Below, piece after piece: positions 13,191 to 27,439 of a DNA stretch of 64,000 bases (position 1 is the first letter of the stretch; every line of letters starts with the position of its first letter). The stretch spans positions 12,891,237 through 12,955,236 of the forward strand of contig JARWKL010000009.1 in the NCBI GenBank assembly GCA_029961685.1. Reading direction: 5' to 3'. Under the pieces are notes generated by a model that worked only from the letters and a program-made list of their open reading frames with translations, was not told where the DNA came from and did not search any database. Source of the DNA: Aristolochia californica (taxonomy: Eukaryota; Streptophyta; Magnoliopsida; Piperales; Aristolochiaceae). Both the position numbers and the translations under genes were made by a program.

Positions 13191-13430
13191 ATGTTAAAGA
13201 TGCAAATGACATATGGATCCAAAGCTTTTAAAGAGAATAACAAACCGCTGATTGAATTCTTAAGTGAACGTGCAGTGGGATATTTAACTGAGTCAAACAA
13301 GCCATTATTTTGCCCATTTACAAAAAGTTTACCTAACGATCTTTTAAAAATTACAGAAGCGTTTTGGAAATATCTCGCTCTATATTTGTGGATTGTACAT
13401 TTCCAATTTAGATTTATACATTTTTCTTAA
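13191..13430 (+). other. Example of a recurrent short open frame in the satellite, not called as a gene
   Basis: An open frame begins at ATGTTAAAGATGC, just before the anchor, in many plus-strand units (for example 13191, 13709, 33973, 36665, 43669, 51053, 54590, 55264, 58773, 62018, 63577). In the usual unit it stops at the TGA inside AAAAAGCTGACC. It runs on to about 60 codons only where a single-base indel shifts the frame, such as CATTATTTGCCC or ACAAAAGCTGACC. Unit lengths vary by non-multiples of three and other frames show equally long openings. I see no start context, domain or conserved protein that would support coding. Confidence 0.8.
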
Positions 13431-13732
13431 ATCAAAACATGATTTTTCACTTTTCCCTTCATCTCGTAGACAAAAAAAGAGAATATATGACAACGAAATG
13501 AAAATTTTAGAGTTTGTGTATAGAAAAAATTTAAAGCAATAACAAAAGTAAGTAAAGAAAATTTATTCACACACCACAAATGAACACAAAAGTTTTGTCA
13601 TCCAAGTTTGGGAAATTCCACTAGTTCAATAACCCCAATAGCTTCGAATTAGATAAGAAAGAGATATTTCTACACATGCTTCAAAAAATGATAATGCATG
13701 CTTGAAACATGTTAAAGATGCAAATGACCTAT
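13215..13732 (+). repeat. Truncated 518-bp unit
   Basis: About 155 bp are missing at about 13340. ACCTAACGATC is followed directly by TTTTAAAAATTACAG, so the CATGCGTAACGGGCC segment, the GC-rich patch and the TATA-like motif are all absent. It is the only unit I found that lacks this whole central part. Confidence 0.92.
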
Positions 13733-14250
13733 GCATCCAAACCTTTTAAAGAGAATAAAAAATTGCTCATTAAATTCTCAAGTGAACGTGCGGTGGGATA
13801 TTTAACTGCGTCAAACAAGCCTTTTTTTACCCATTTACAAAAAGCTAACCTAACGATCATTGATGATAGTAAAGTCATTTATCATGCAAAACGGGCCATA
13901 TTTTCGTATGGAATTACTTTTGGTTGGGATTGAACACTCTGTAAAAATTCCCTCGCTTCCCCTTTTCCCGACAATAGCAAAACCTGTTATATAAAAACTA
14001 AAAAGTGGTTTAAATCCCTAAAAATTACAGAAACGTTTTGGAAATATCTCTTTCTATATTTGTGCATTGTGCATTTCCATTTTAGATGTATATACTTTTC
14101 TTAAATCAAAACTTCAGTTTTCACTTTTCCCTTCATCTCGTATACAAAAAAGAGAATAGATGTCAACGAAAGGAAAGTTTTAGACTTTGTGTATGGAAAA
14201 ACTTTAAAGCAATAAAAAACATAAGTAAAGAAAATTTATTCTTGCACCAC
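13450..14250 (+). repeat. Segment repeated about 17.98 kb downstream
   Basis: It matches 31430-32220. Both carry GAATATATGACAACG, GTGTATAGAAAAAATTT, TTCAAAAAATGATAATGC, CATGCAAAACGGGCC and GATGTATATACTTTTC, none of which is standard. Anchors 13733 and 31709 differ by 17976 bp. Confidence 0.83.
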
Positions 14251-15499
14251 AAATGAACACAAAAGTTTTTTCATCCAAGTTTGGGAAATTCCACTAGTTC
14301 AACAACCCCAATAGATTTGAATTTGATAAGAAAGTGATTTTTCTACACATGCTTTAAAAAATGGATATGCATGCTTGAAACGTGTTAAAGATGCAAATGA
14401 GCTATGGATCCAAACCTTTTAAACAGATTAACAAACCGCTCATTGAATTCTCAAGTGAATGTGCGGTGGGATATTTAACCGAGTCAAACAAGCCATTATT
14501 TTGCGCATTTACAAAAAGCTAACCTAACGATCATTGATGATTGTAAAGTGATTTATCATGCTTAACGGACCATATTTTTGTATGGAATGACTTTTGGGTT
14601 GGGATTCAACACTCAGTTAAAATTCCCTCGCCTCCCCTTTTCCCAAAGATTTCAAAACCTGATAAATAAAAACTAAAAAGAGTTTTAAATCCCTAAAAAT
14701 TACCGAAACATTTTGGAAATATCTCTCTCCATAATTGTCCATTGTGCATTTCCATTTTAGATGTATACATTTTTCTTAAATCAAAACTTGAGTTTTTACT
14801 TTTCACTTCATCTCGTAGACAAAACAGAGAATAGATGACAACGAAATGAAAATTTTAGACTTTGTGTATGGAAAAAATTTAAAGCAATAAAAAACGTAAG
14901 TAAAGAAAATTTATTCACACACCACAAATGAACACAAAAGTTTTGTCATCCAAGTTTGGAAAATTCCACTAGTTCAACAACCCTAATAGATTGGAATTTT
15001 ATAAGAAAGAGATATTTCTACACATGCTTTACAAAATGGATATGCATGCTTGAAACATGTTAAAGATGCAAATGACCTATGGACCCAAACCTTTTAAAGA
15101 GAATAACAAACCGCTCATTGAATTCTCAAGTCAACGTGCGGTGGGATACTTAACCAGTCAAACAAGCCATTATTTTCCTATTTACAAAAAGCTGACCTAA
15201 CGATCATTGATGATTGTAATGTGATTTATCATGCGTAACAGGCCATATTTTTGTAAGGATTGAGTTTTGGGTTGGGATTCAACACTCAGGTAAAATTCCC
15301 TCACCTCCCCTTTTCCTGACGATTGCAAAACCTGATATATAAAAACAAAAAAGAGGTTTAAATTTCTAAAAATTACAGAAACGTTTTGGAAATATCTCTC
15401 TATATTTGTGCATTTTGCATTTCCATTTTATATGTATACATTTTTCTTAAATCAAAACTTGAGTTTTCACTTTTCCCTTCATCTCGTAGACAAAACAGA

Positions 15500-18200
15500 G
15501 AATAGATGACAACAAAATGAAAATTTTAGAGTGTGTGTATGGAAAAAATTTAAAGCCATAAAAAACGTAAGTGAAGAAAATTTTTCATACACCACAAATG
15601 AACAAAAAATTTTGTCATCCAAGTTTGGTAAATTCCACTAGTACAACAACCCCAATAGCTTGGAATTTGATAAGAAAGAGATTTTTCTATACATGCTTTA
15701 AAAAATCGATATGCATGCTTGAAACATGTTGAAGATGCAAATGACCTTTGGACCCAAACCTTTTTAAGAAAATAAAAAATTGCTCATTAAATTCTCAAAT
15801 GAACGTGCGGTGGGATATTTAACCGAGTCAAAAAAGCAATTATTTTTTCCATTTACAAAAAGCTGACCTAACGATCATTGATGATTGTAATGTGATTTAT
15901 CATGCATAACAGGCCATATTTTTGTAAGGAATGACTTTTGGGTTGGGATTCAACACTTAGTTAAAATTCCCTCACCTCCTTTTTTCTCGACGATTGCAAA
16001 ACCTGATATATAAAAGCTAAAAAGTGGTTTAAATCGCTAAAAATTACAGAAACTTTTTGGAAATATCACTCTCTATAATTTTGCATTGTGCATTTCCATT
16101 TTAGATGTATACTTTTTTCTTAATGAAAACTTGAGTTTTCACTTTTCCATTCATCTCGTAGACAAAACAGAGAATAGATGACAACGAAATAAAAATTTTA
16201 GAGTTTGGGTATGGAAAAAATTTTAAGCCATAAAAAACGTAAGTCAAGAAATTTATTCATACCCCACAAATGAACACAAAAGTTTTGTCATCCAAGTTTG
16301 GGAAATTCCACTAGTACAACAACTCCAATAGCTTGGAATTTGATAAGAAAGAGATTTTTCTATACATGCTTTAAAAAATGGATATGCATGCTTGAAACAT
16401 GTTAAAGATGCAAATGACATTTGGACACAAACCTTTTAAAGGGAATAAAAAATTGCTCATTAAATTCTCAAGTGAAAGTGCGGTGGGATATTTAACCGAG
16501 TCAAACAAGCCATTATTTTGCCCATTTACAAAAAGCTGACCTAACGATCATTGATGATTGTAATGTGATTTATCATCCGTAACGGGCCATATTTTTGTAA
16601 GGAATGACTTTTGGGTTAGGATTCAACACTTAGTTAAAATTCACTCACCTCCTTTTTTCCCGACGATTACAAAACCTGATATATAAAAACAAAAAAGAGG
16701 TTTAAATCCCTAAAAATTATAGAAACTATTTGGAAATATCTCTCTCTTTAATTTTGCATTGTGCATTTCCATTTTAGATGTATACTTTTTTCTTAAATCA
16801 AAACTTGAGTTTTCATTTTTCCCTTCATCTTGTAGACAAAACAGAGAATAGATGCCAATGAAATGAAACTTTTAGAGTTTGTGTATGGAAAAAATTTAAA
16901 GCAATAAAAAACGTAAGTCAAGAAATTTGTTCATACACCACAAATGAACACAAAAGTTTTGTCATTCAAGTTTGGGAAATTCCACTAGTACAACAACCCC
17001 AATAGCTAGGAATTTGATAAGAAAAAGATTTTTCTATACATGCTTTGAAAAATGGATATCCATGCTAGAAACATGTTAAAAATACAAAAGACCTTTGGAT
17101 CCAAACCTTTTAAAGAGAATAAAAAATTGCTCATTAACTTCTCAAGTGAACATGCGGTGGGATATTTAACAGAGTCAAACAAGCCATTATTTTGCCCATT
17201 TACAAAAAAGTTGACCTAACGATCATTGATGATTGTAATGTGATTTATCTTGTGTAACGGGCCATATTTTTGTAAGGAATGACTTTTGGGTTAGGATTCA
17301 ACACTTAGTTAAAATTCCCTCACCTCCTTTTTTCCCGACGATTGCAAAACCTGATATATAAAAACTAAAAAGAGGTTTAAATCCCTAAAAATTACAGAAA
17401 CTTTTTGGAAATATCTCTCTCTATAATTTTGCATTGTGCATTTCCATTTTAGATGTATAATTTTTTCTTAAATCAAAACTTGAGTTTTCACTTTTCCCTT
17501 CATCTCGTAGAGAAAACAGAGAATAGATGACAACGAAATGAAAATTTAAAGTTTGTGTATGGAAAAAATTTAAAGCGATAAAAAACGTAAGTCAAGAAAT
17601 TTATTCATACACCACAAATGAACACAAAAGTTTGGTCATCCAAGTTTGGGAAATTCCACTAGTACAACAACGCCATTATCTTGGAATTTGATAAGAAAGA
17701 GATTTTTCTATACATGCTTTAAAAAAGGGATATGCATGCTTGAAACATGTTAAAGATGCAAATGACCTTTGGACCAAAACCTTTTAAAGAGAATAAAAAA
17801 TTGCTCATTAAATTCTCAAGTGAACGTGCGGTGGGATATTTAACCGAGTCAAACAAGCAATAATTTTGCCCATTTACAAAAAGCTGACCTAACGATCATT
17901 GATGATTGTAATGTGATTTATCATGCGTAACGGGCCATATTTTTATAAGGAATGACTTTTGGGTTGGGATTCAACACTTAGTTAAAATTCCCTCACCTCC
18001 TTTTTTCCCGACGATTACAAAACCTGATATACAAAAACTAAAAAGAGGTTTAAATCCCTAAAAATTACAGAAACTTTTTGGAAATATCTCTCTCTATAAT
18101 TTTGCATTGTGCATTTCAATTTTAGATGTAAACTTTTTTCTTAAATCAAAACTTGAGTTTTCACTTTTCCCTTCATCTTGTAGACAAAACAGAGAGTAGA
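15500..18200 (+). repeat. Segment repeated about 25.92 kb downstream (copy 1)
   Basis: Its anchors 15750, 16423, 17097 and 17771 line up with 41677, 42351, 43021 and 43693 at shifts of 25922-25928 bp. Rare variants shared one-to-one include CATGTTGAAGATGC (15725 / 41651), GAGTCAAAAAAGC (15826 / 41753), GCTTTGAAAAATGG (17042 / 42967) and the odd ACAACGCCATTATC / ACAATGCCATTC pair (17666 / 43590). Edges are approximate. Confidence 0.85.
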
Positions 18201-18444
18201 TGACAACGAAATGAAAATTTCAGAGTTTGTGTATGGAAAAAATTTAAAGTAATTAAAAATGTAAGTAAGGAAATTTATTCATACACCACAAATGAACACA
18301 AAATTTATGCCATCCAAGTTTGGAAAATTCCACTAGTACAACAATCCCAATAGCTCTGAATTTGATAAGAAAGATATTTTTCTATACATGCTTTAAAAAA
18401 TGGATATGCATGCTTGAAACATGTTAAAGATGCAAATGACCTAT

Positions 18445-21140
18445 GGATCCAAACCTTTTAAAGAGAATGAAAAATTGCTCATTAAATTCTCAAGTGAACG
18501 TGCGGTGGGATATTTAATCGAGTCAAACAAGCCATTATTTTGCCCATTTACAAAAAGATGACCTAACGATCATTGATAATTGTAAAGTGGTTTATCATGC
18601 GTAACGGGCCATATTTTTAAAAAGAATGACTTTGGGGTTGGGATTCAACACTCTGTTAAAATTCCCTCGCCTCATCTTTTCCTGACGATTGCAAAACCTG
18701 ATATAAAAAAACTAAAAAGAGGTTTAAATCCATAAAAATTACAGAAACGTTTTGGAAATATCTCTCTCTATATTTGTGCATTGTGCATTTCCCTTTTAGA
18801 TGTATACATTTTTCTTGAATCAAAACTTGAGTTTTCACTTTTCCCTTCATCTCGTAGACAAAAAAGAGAATAGATGACAACGAATTGAAAATTTTAGACT
18901 TTGTGAATGAAAAAAATTTAAAGCAATAACAAACAAAAGTAAAGAAAATTTATTCACACACCACAAATGAACTCAAAAGTTTTGTCAACCAAGTTTGAGA
19001 AATTCCACTAGTTCAACAACCCCAATAGAATTCAATTTGATAAGAAAGAGATTTTTCTACACATGCTTTAAAAAATGGATATGCATGCTTGAAACATGTT
19101 AAAGATGCAAATGACCTATGGATCCAAACCTTTTAAAGAGAATAACAAACCGCTCATTGAATTCTCAAGTGAAGGTGCGGTGGGATATTTAACCGAGTCA
19201 AACAAGCCATTAATTTGCCCATTTACAAAAAGTTGACCTAACGATCATTGATGATTGTATTGTGATTTATCATGCGTAACGGGCCATATTTACTTAAGGA
19301 GTGACTTTTGGTTTGGGATTCAACACTCAGTTAAAATTCCCTCACCTCCTTTTTTTCCGACGATTGCAAAACCTGATATATAAAAACTAAAAAAAAGTTT
19401 AAATCCCTATAAATTACAGAAACTTTTGGAAATATCTCTCTCTAATTATGCATTGTGCTTTTCCATTTTAGATGTATACATTTTTCTTAAATCAAAATTT
19501 GAGTTTTCACTTTTTCCTTCATCTCGTAGACAAAACAGAGAATAGATGACAACGAAATGAAAATTTTAGAGTTTGTGTATGGAAAAAATTTAAAGCAATT
19601 AAAAATGTAAGTAAAGAAATTTATTCATACACCACAAATGAACACAAAAGTTTTGTCATCCAAGTTTTGGAAATTCCACTAGTACAACAATCCCAATAGC
19701 TCTGAATTTGATAAGAAAGATATTTTTCTATACATGCTTAAAAAAATGGATATGCATTCTTGAAACATGTTAAAGATGCAAATGGCCTATGGATGCAAAC
19801 CTTTTAAAGAGAATAAAAAATTGCTCATTAAATTCTCAAGTGAACGTGCGGTGGGATATTTAAACGAGTCAAACAAGCCATTATTTTGCCCATTTATAAA
19901 AAGATGACCTAACGATCATTGATGATTGTAAAGTGGTTTATCATGCGTAGCGGGCCATATTTTTGAAAGGAATGACTTTTGGGTTGGGATTCAACACTCT
20001 ATTAAAATTGCCTCGCCTCCCCTTTTCCTGACGATTGCAAAACCTGATATATAAAAACTAAAAAGAGGTTTAAATCCATAAAAATTACAGAAACGTTTTG
20101 GAAATATCTCTCTCTATATTTGTGCATTGTGCATTTCCCTTTTAGATGTATACATTTTTCTTAAATCAAAACTTGAGTTTTCACTTTTCCCTTCATCTCG
20201 TAGACAAAAAAGAGAATAGATGACAATGAATTGAAAATTTTAGACTTTGTGAATGAAAAAAATTTAAAGCAATAACAAACAAAAGTAAAGAAAATTTATT
20301 CACACACCACAAATGAACTCAAAAATTTTGTCATCCAAGTTTGAAAAATTCCACTAGTTCAACAACCCCAATAGAATTCAATTTGATAAGAAAGAGATTT
20401 TTCTACACATGCTTTAAAAAATGGATATGCATGCTTGAAACATGTTAAAGATGCAAATGACCTATGGATCCAAACCTTTTAAAGAGAATAACAAACCGCT
20501 CATTGAATTCTCAAGTGAAGGTGCGGTGTGATATTTAACCGAGTCAAGTAAGCCATTAATTTGCCCATTTACAAAAAGTTGACCTAACGATCATTGATGA
20601 TTATATTGTGATTTATCATGCGTAACGGGCCATATTTACTTAAGGAGTGACTTTTGGTTTGGGATTCAACACTCAGTTAAAATTCCCTCACGTCCTTTTT
20701 TCCTGACGATTGCAAAACCTGATATATAAAAACTAAAAAAAATTTTAAATCCCTATACATTACAGAAATTTTTTGGAAATATCTCTCTCTTATTTTGCAT
20801 TGTGCATTTCCATTTTCGATGCATACTTTTTTCTGAAATCAAAACTTGAGTTTTCACTTTTTTCCTTCATCTCGTAGACAAAAAAAGAGAATAGATGACA
20901 ACGAAATCAAAATTTTAGAGTTTGTGTATGGAAAAAATTTAAAGCAATAAAAAACGTAAGTAAAGAAAATTTATTCACGCACCACAAATGAACATAAAAT
21001 TTTTGTCGTCCAAGTTTGGGAAATTCCACTAATACAACAACCCCAATAGCTTTGAATTTGATAAGAAAGAGATATTTCTACACATGCTTTAAAAAATGGA
21101 TATGCTTGCTTGAAACATGTTAAAGATGCAAATGACCTAT
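18445..21140 (+). repeat. 1346-bp two-unit higher-order repeat, two copies
   Basis: Copies 18445-19790 and 19791-21140. Paired private variants include CAATAGAATTCAATTTG (near 19023 and 20370), TTACTTAAGGAGTGAC (near 19290 and 20636), GTGAATGAAAAAAATTT, and AGTGAAGGTGCGG. A third, more diverged copy of the second half may follow at about 21.6-22.1 kb (TTTTCTTAAGGAGTGAC). Confidence 0.82.
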
Positions 21141-24123
21141 GGATCCAAACATTTTAAAGAGAATAAAAAATAGCTCATTAAATTCTCAAGTGAACGTGCG
21201 GTGGGATATTTAACCGAGTCAAACAAGCCATTATTTTTCCCAATTGCAAAAAGCTGACCTAACGATCATTGATGTTTGTAAAGTGATTTATCATACGTAA
21301 CGGGCCATATTAATGTAAGGAAGGACTTTTGGGTTGGGATTCAACAGTCAGTTAAAATTCCCTCGCCTCTCCTTTTCCCGACGATTGCAAAACGTGATAT
21401 ATATAAACTAAAAATAGGTTTAAATCCCTAAAAATTACAGAAACGTTTTGGAAATATTTTTCTCTATATTTGTGCATTGTGCATTTCCCTTTTAGATGTA
21501 TACATTTTTCTTAAATCAAAACTTGAGTTTTCACTTTTCCCTTCATCTCGTAGACAAAAAAGAGAATAGATGACAACGAAATGAAAATTTTAGACACTTT
21601 GAATGAAAAAAATTTAAAGGAATAACAAACAAAAGTAAAGAAAATTTATTCACACACCACAAATAAACACAACAGTTTTGTCATCCAAGTTTGAGAAATT
21701 CCACTAGTTCAAGAACCCCAATAGATTGGAATTTGATAAGAAAGAGATTTTTGTACACATGCTTTAAAAAATGGATTTGCATGCTTGAAACATGTTAAGG
21801 ATGCAAATGACCTATGGATCCGAACCTTTTAAAGAGAATAACAAACCACTCATTGAATTCTCAAGTGAACGTGCGGTGAGATATTTAACCGAGTCAAATA
21901 TGCCACTATTTTGCCCATTTACAAAAAGCTGACCCAACGATCATTGATGATTGTAATGTGATTTATCATGCGTAACGGGCCATATTTTCTTAAGGAGTGA
22001 CTTTTGGGTTGGGATTCAACACTCAGTTAAAATTCCCTCACCTCCTTTTTTGCCGACGATTATAAAACCTGATATATAAAAACTAAAAAAAGGTTTAAAT
22101 CCCTATAAATTACAGAAACTTTTTGGAAATATCTCTCTCTAATTCTGCATTGTACATTTCCAGTTTAGATGTATACATTTTTCTTAAATCAAAACTTGAG
22201 TTTTCACTTTTTCCTTCATCTCGTAGACAAAAAAAGTGAATAGATGACAACGAAATCAAAATTTTTGAGTTTGTGTATGGAAAAAATTTAAAGCAATAAA
22301 AAACGTAAGTAAAGAAAATTTATTCACGCACCACAAATTAACATAAAATTTTTGTCATCCATGTTTGGGAAATTCCACTAGTACAACAACCCCAATAGCT
22401 TTGAATTTGATAAGAAAGAGATATTTCTACACATGCTTTAAAAAATGGATATGCATGTTTGAAACATGTTAAAGATGCAAATGACCTATGGATCCAAACC
22501 TTTTAAAGAGAATAAAAAATTGCTCATTAAATTCTCATGTGAACGTGCGGTGGGATATTTAACCGAGTCAAACAAGCCATTATTTTGCCCATTTACAAAA
22601 AACTGACCTAACGATCATTGATGATTTAAAAGTGATTTATCTTGCGTATCGGGCCATATTTTTGTAAGGAATGACTTTTGCGTTGGGATTCAACACTCAG
22701 TTAAAATTCCCTCTCTCCCCTTTTCCCGACGATTGCAAAACCTGCTATATAAAAACTAAGAAGAAGTTTAAATCACTAAAAATATAGAAACTTTTTGGAA
22801 ATATCTCTGTCTATAATTTTGCGTTGTGCATTTCCTTTTTTGTTGTATACTTTTTCCTTAATTCAAAAAACTTGAATTTTCACTTTTCCCTTCATCTCGT
22901 AGACAAAAGAGAGAATAGATGACAACGAAATGAAAATTTAAGAGTTTGTGTATGGAAAAAATTTAAAGCAATAAGAAACGTAAATACACAAAATTTATTC
23001 ACACACCACAAATGAACACAAAAGTTTTGTCATCAAAGTTTGGGAAATTCCACTAGTACAACATCCCCAATAGCTTGGAATTTGATAAGAAAGAGATATT
23101 TCTACACATGCTTAAAAAAATGGATATGCTTGCTTGAAACATTTTAAAGATGCAAATGACCTATGGATCCAAACCTTTTAAAGAGAATAAAAAACAGCTC
23201 ATTAAATTCTCAAGTGAACGTGGGGTGGGATATTTAACCAGTCAAACAAGCCATTATTTTGCCCATTTACAAAAAGCTGACCTTACGATCATTGATGATT
23301 GTAAAGTGATTTATCATGCGTAATGGGCCATATTTTTGTTAGGAATGTGTTTTGTGTTGGGATTCAACACTCAGGTAAAATTCCCTAACCTCCCCTTTTC
23401 CCGACGATTGCAAAACCTAATATATAAAAACTAAAAAGAGGTTTAAATCCCTATAAATTACAGAAACGTTTTGGAAATATCTCTCTATATTTTTTCCTTT
23501 TGCATTTCCATTTTATATGTATACATTTTTCTTGAATCAAAACTTTAGTTTTCACTTTTCCCTTCATCTCGTAGACAAAAAAGAGAATAGATGACAACAA
23601 AATGAAAATTTAGAGTTTGTGTATGGAAAAAATTTAAAGTAATAACAAATGTGAGTGAAATTTATTCACACACCACAAATGAACACAAAAGTTTTGTCAT
23701 CCAAGTTTGGAAAGTTCCACTAATTCAACAATCCAATAGCTTTGAATTTGATAAGAAAGAGATTTTTCTACACATGCTTTAAAAAATGGATATGCATGCT
23801 TGAAACATGTTAAAAATGCAAATGAACTATGGATCCAAACCTTTCAAAGAGAATAAAAAACTTCTCATGAAATTCTCAAGAGAACGTGCGGTGGGATATT
23901 TAACTGAGTCAAACAAGCCATTATAGTGCCCATTTACATAAAGCTGACCTAACGATCATTGATGATTGTAAAGTGATTTATGATGCGTAACTGGCATTTT
24001 TTTGTAAGGAATGAGCTTTGGGTAGGGATTCAACACTTTTGCCGACGATTGCAAAACTTGATATATAAAAACAAAAAAGTGGTTTAAATCCATAAGAAAT
24101 ACAGAAATTTTTTTTAAATCTCT

Positions 24124-24657
24124 CTCTCTATATTTGTGCATTGTGGATTTCCTTTTTAGATGTAAAGATTTTTCCTAAATCAAAACTTGAGTTTTCACTT
24201 TTCCCTACATCTCATAGACAAAAAAGAGAATAGATGACAACGAAATGAAAATTTTAGAGTTTGTGTATGGAAAAAATTTAAGGCAATAACAAACGTAAGT
24301 AAAATTTATTCACACACCACAAATGAACCCAAATGTTTTGTCATCATGTTTTGGAAATTCCACTAGTTTAACAACCCCAATAGATTGGCTCTCTATAATT
24401 TTCCATTGTGCATTTCCATTCTAGATGTATACTTATTTCTTAAATCAAAACTTGAGTTTTCATTTTTCCCTTCATCTCGTAGACAAAAAGAGAATAGATG
24501 ACAACAAAATGAAAGTTTTAGATTTTGTGTATGGAAAAAATTTTAAGCAATAACAAACGTAAGTAAAGAAAATTTTTTCACACACGACAAATGAACACAA
24601 AAGTTTTGTCATCCAAGTTTGGAAAATTCCACTAGCTCGACAACCCCAATAGCTTGG
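24124..24657 (+). repeat. 270-bp internal tandem duplication
   Basis: Sub-block copies 24124-24388 and 24389-24657. The join reads AGATTGG then CTCTCTATAA. The host unit (23831-24743) is 913 bp rather than about 946 because it also lost about 33 bp near 24038, where the GC-rich patch should be. Confidence 0.9.
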
Positions 24658-25540
24658 AATTTGATAAGAAAGAGATATTTCTACATATGTTATAAAAAAT
24701 GGATATGCTTGCTTGAAACATGTTAAAGATGCAAATGACCTATGGATCCAAACCTTTTAAAGAGAATAAAAAATTGTTCATTAAATTCTCAAGTGAACGT
24801 GCGGTGGGATTTTTAACTGAGTCAAACAAGCCATTATTTTGCCCATTTACAAAAAGCTGGCCTAACGATCATTGATGATTGTAAAGTGATTTATCATGCG
24901 CAACGGGCCATATTTTAGTAAGGAATGACTTTTAAATTTGGATTCAACACTCAGTTAAAATTCCCTCTCCTCCTTTTTCCCCGACGATTGCAAAACCTGA
25001 TATATAAAAATAAAAAAGAGGTTTAAATCCCTAAAAATTACAGAAACGTTTTGGAAATATCTCTCCCTATATTTGTGCATTGTGCATTTCCATTTTAGAT
25101 GTATAAATTTTTCCTAAATCAAAACATGAGTTTTCACTTTTCCCTTCATCTCGTAGACAAAAAAGAGAATAGATTACCACGAAATGAAAATTTTAAACTT
25201 TGTGTGTGAAAAAAATTTAAGGAATAACGAAGGTAATTAAAGAAAATTTATTCAAACACCACAAATGTACACACAAGTTTTGTCATCCTCGTTTGTGAAA
25301 TTCCACTAGTTCAACAACCCCATTAGATTGGAATTTGATAAGAAAGAGATTTTTCACCACATGCTTTAAAAAATGGATATGCATGCTTGAAATATCTTAA
25401 AGATGCCAATGACCTATGAATCCAATCCTTTTGAAGAGAATAACAAACCGCTAATTGAATTCTCACGTGAACGTGCTGTGGGATATTTAACCGAGTCAAA
25501 CAAGCCATTATTTTGCCCATTTACAAAAAGCTGACCTAAC
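24400..25540 (+). repeat. Segment repeated about 8.58 kb downstream
   Basis: It matches 32980-34120 (anchors 24744 / 33324 and 25418 / 33997). Shared marks are GGTGGGATTTTTAACTGAG, GACTTTTAAATTTGGATTC, CCTATGAATCC and GGAATAACGAAGGTAATT. The last two also recur one unit further on, at 25.9-26.1 kb, showing a local unit duplication. Confidence 0.83.
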
Positions 25541-27439
25541 GATCATTGATGATTGTAAAGTGATTTATCATGTGTAACGGGCCATATTTTTTTAAGGAAT
25601 GACTTTTGGGTTGGGTTTCTACACTCAATTTAAATTCCCTCGCCTCCCCTTTTCTCCACGATTGCAAAACCTGATATATAAAAACTAAAAAGTGGTTTAA
25701 ATCCCTAAAAATTATAGAAACGTTTTGGAAATATCTCTCTCTATATTTGTGCATTGTGCATTTCCATTTTAGATGTATAAATTTTTCTTAAATCAAAACA
25801 TGAGTTTTCACTTTTCCCTTCATCTCGTAGACAAAAAAGTGAATAGATTACAATGAAATGAAAATTTTAAACTTTGTGTGTGAAAAAAATTTAAGGAATA
25901 ACGAAGGTAATTAAAGAAAATTTATTCATACACCACAAATGTACACCCAAGTTTTGTCATCCTAGTTTGTGAAATTCCACTAGTTCAACAACCCCATTAG
26001 ATTGGAATTTGATAAGAAAGAGATTTTTCACCACATGCTTTAAAAAATGGATATGCATGCTTGAAACATGTTAAAGATACAAATGACCGATGAATCCAAA
26101 CCTTTTGAACAGAATAACAAACCGCTCATTGAATTCTGAAGTGAACGTGCGGTCGGATACTTAACCGAGTCAAACAAGCCATTATTTTGCCCATTTACAA
26201 AAAGCTGACTTAACGATCATTGATGATTGTAAAGTGATTTATCATGTGTAACGGGCCATATTTTGTAACGAATGACTTTTGGGTTGGGTTTCAATACTCA
26301 ATTAAAATACCCTCGCCTCCCCTTTTCCCGACGATTGCAAAACCTGATATATAAAAACTAAAAAGTGGTTTAAATCCCTAAAAATAACAGAAACTTTTTG
26401 GAAATCTCTCTCTCTATATTTGTGCATTGTGCATTTCAATTTTAGATGTATACATTTTTCTTAAATCAAAAAATAAGTTTTCACTTTTCCCTTCAACTGG
26501 TAGACAAAAACGTGAATAGATGACAATGAAATGAAAATTTTAGAGTTTGTGTATGGAAAAAATTTAAAGCAATAAAAAACGTAAGTAAAGAAAATTTATT
26601 CACGCACCACAAATGAAGATAAAATTTTTTTCATCCAAGTTTGGGAAATTCCACTAGTACAACAACCCCAATGGCTTTGAATTTGATAAGAAAGAGATAT
26701 ATCTACACATGCATTAAAAATGGATATGCATGCATGAAACATGTTAAAGATGCAAATGACCTATGGATCTAAACCTTTTAAAGAGAATAAAAAATTGCTC
26801 ATTAAATTCTCAAGTGAACGTGCGGTGGGATATTTAACCGAGTCAAACAAGCCATTATTTTGCCCATTTACAAAAAGTTGACCTAATGATCATTGATGAT
26901 TGTAAAGTGATTTATCCTACGTATCAGGCCTTATTTTTGTAAGGAATGACTTTTGGGTTGGGATTCAACACTCAGTTAAAATTCCCTCGCCTCCCCTTTT
27001 CTCGACGATTGCAAAACCTGCTATATAAAAACTAAGAAGAAGTTTAAATCACTAAAAATATAGAAACTTTTTGGAAATATCTCTGTCTATATTTTTGCAT
27101 TGTGCATTTCCTTTTTAGTTTTATACTTTTTCCTTAAATCAAAAAACTTGAATTTTGACTTTTCCCTTCATCTCGTAGACAAAAGAGAGAATAGATGACA
27201 ACGAAATGAAAATTTTAGCGTTTGTGTATGGAAAAATTTAAAGCAACAAGAAACATAAGTAAAGAAAATTTATTCACACACCACAAATGAACACAAAAGT
27301 TTTGTCATCCATGTTTGGGAAATTCCACTAGTACAACAACCCCAATAGCTTGGAATTTGATAAGAAGGAGATATTTCTACACATGCTTTAAAAAGTGGAT
27401 ATGCTTGCTTGAAACATGTTAAAGATGCAAATGACCTAT

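Larger units (their letters stand above)
12001..23830 (+). repeat. Plus block, part 1: mainly simple 674-bp units
   Basis: Anchors at 12542, 13215, 13733, 14406, 15081, 15750, 16423, 17097, 17771, 18445, 19120, 19791, 20466, 21141, 21816, 22490, 23165 and 23831. All spacings are 666-675 bp except one truncated 518-bp unit at 13215. No long (946-bp) unit occurs in this stretch. Between about 15.5 and 18.2 kb the units share a subfamily signature: TATACATGC in place of ACACATGC, ACCTTTGGAC(C) at the anchor, and CACCTCCTTTTTTCCCG in the GC-rich patch. Confidence 0.93.
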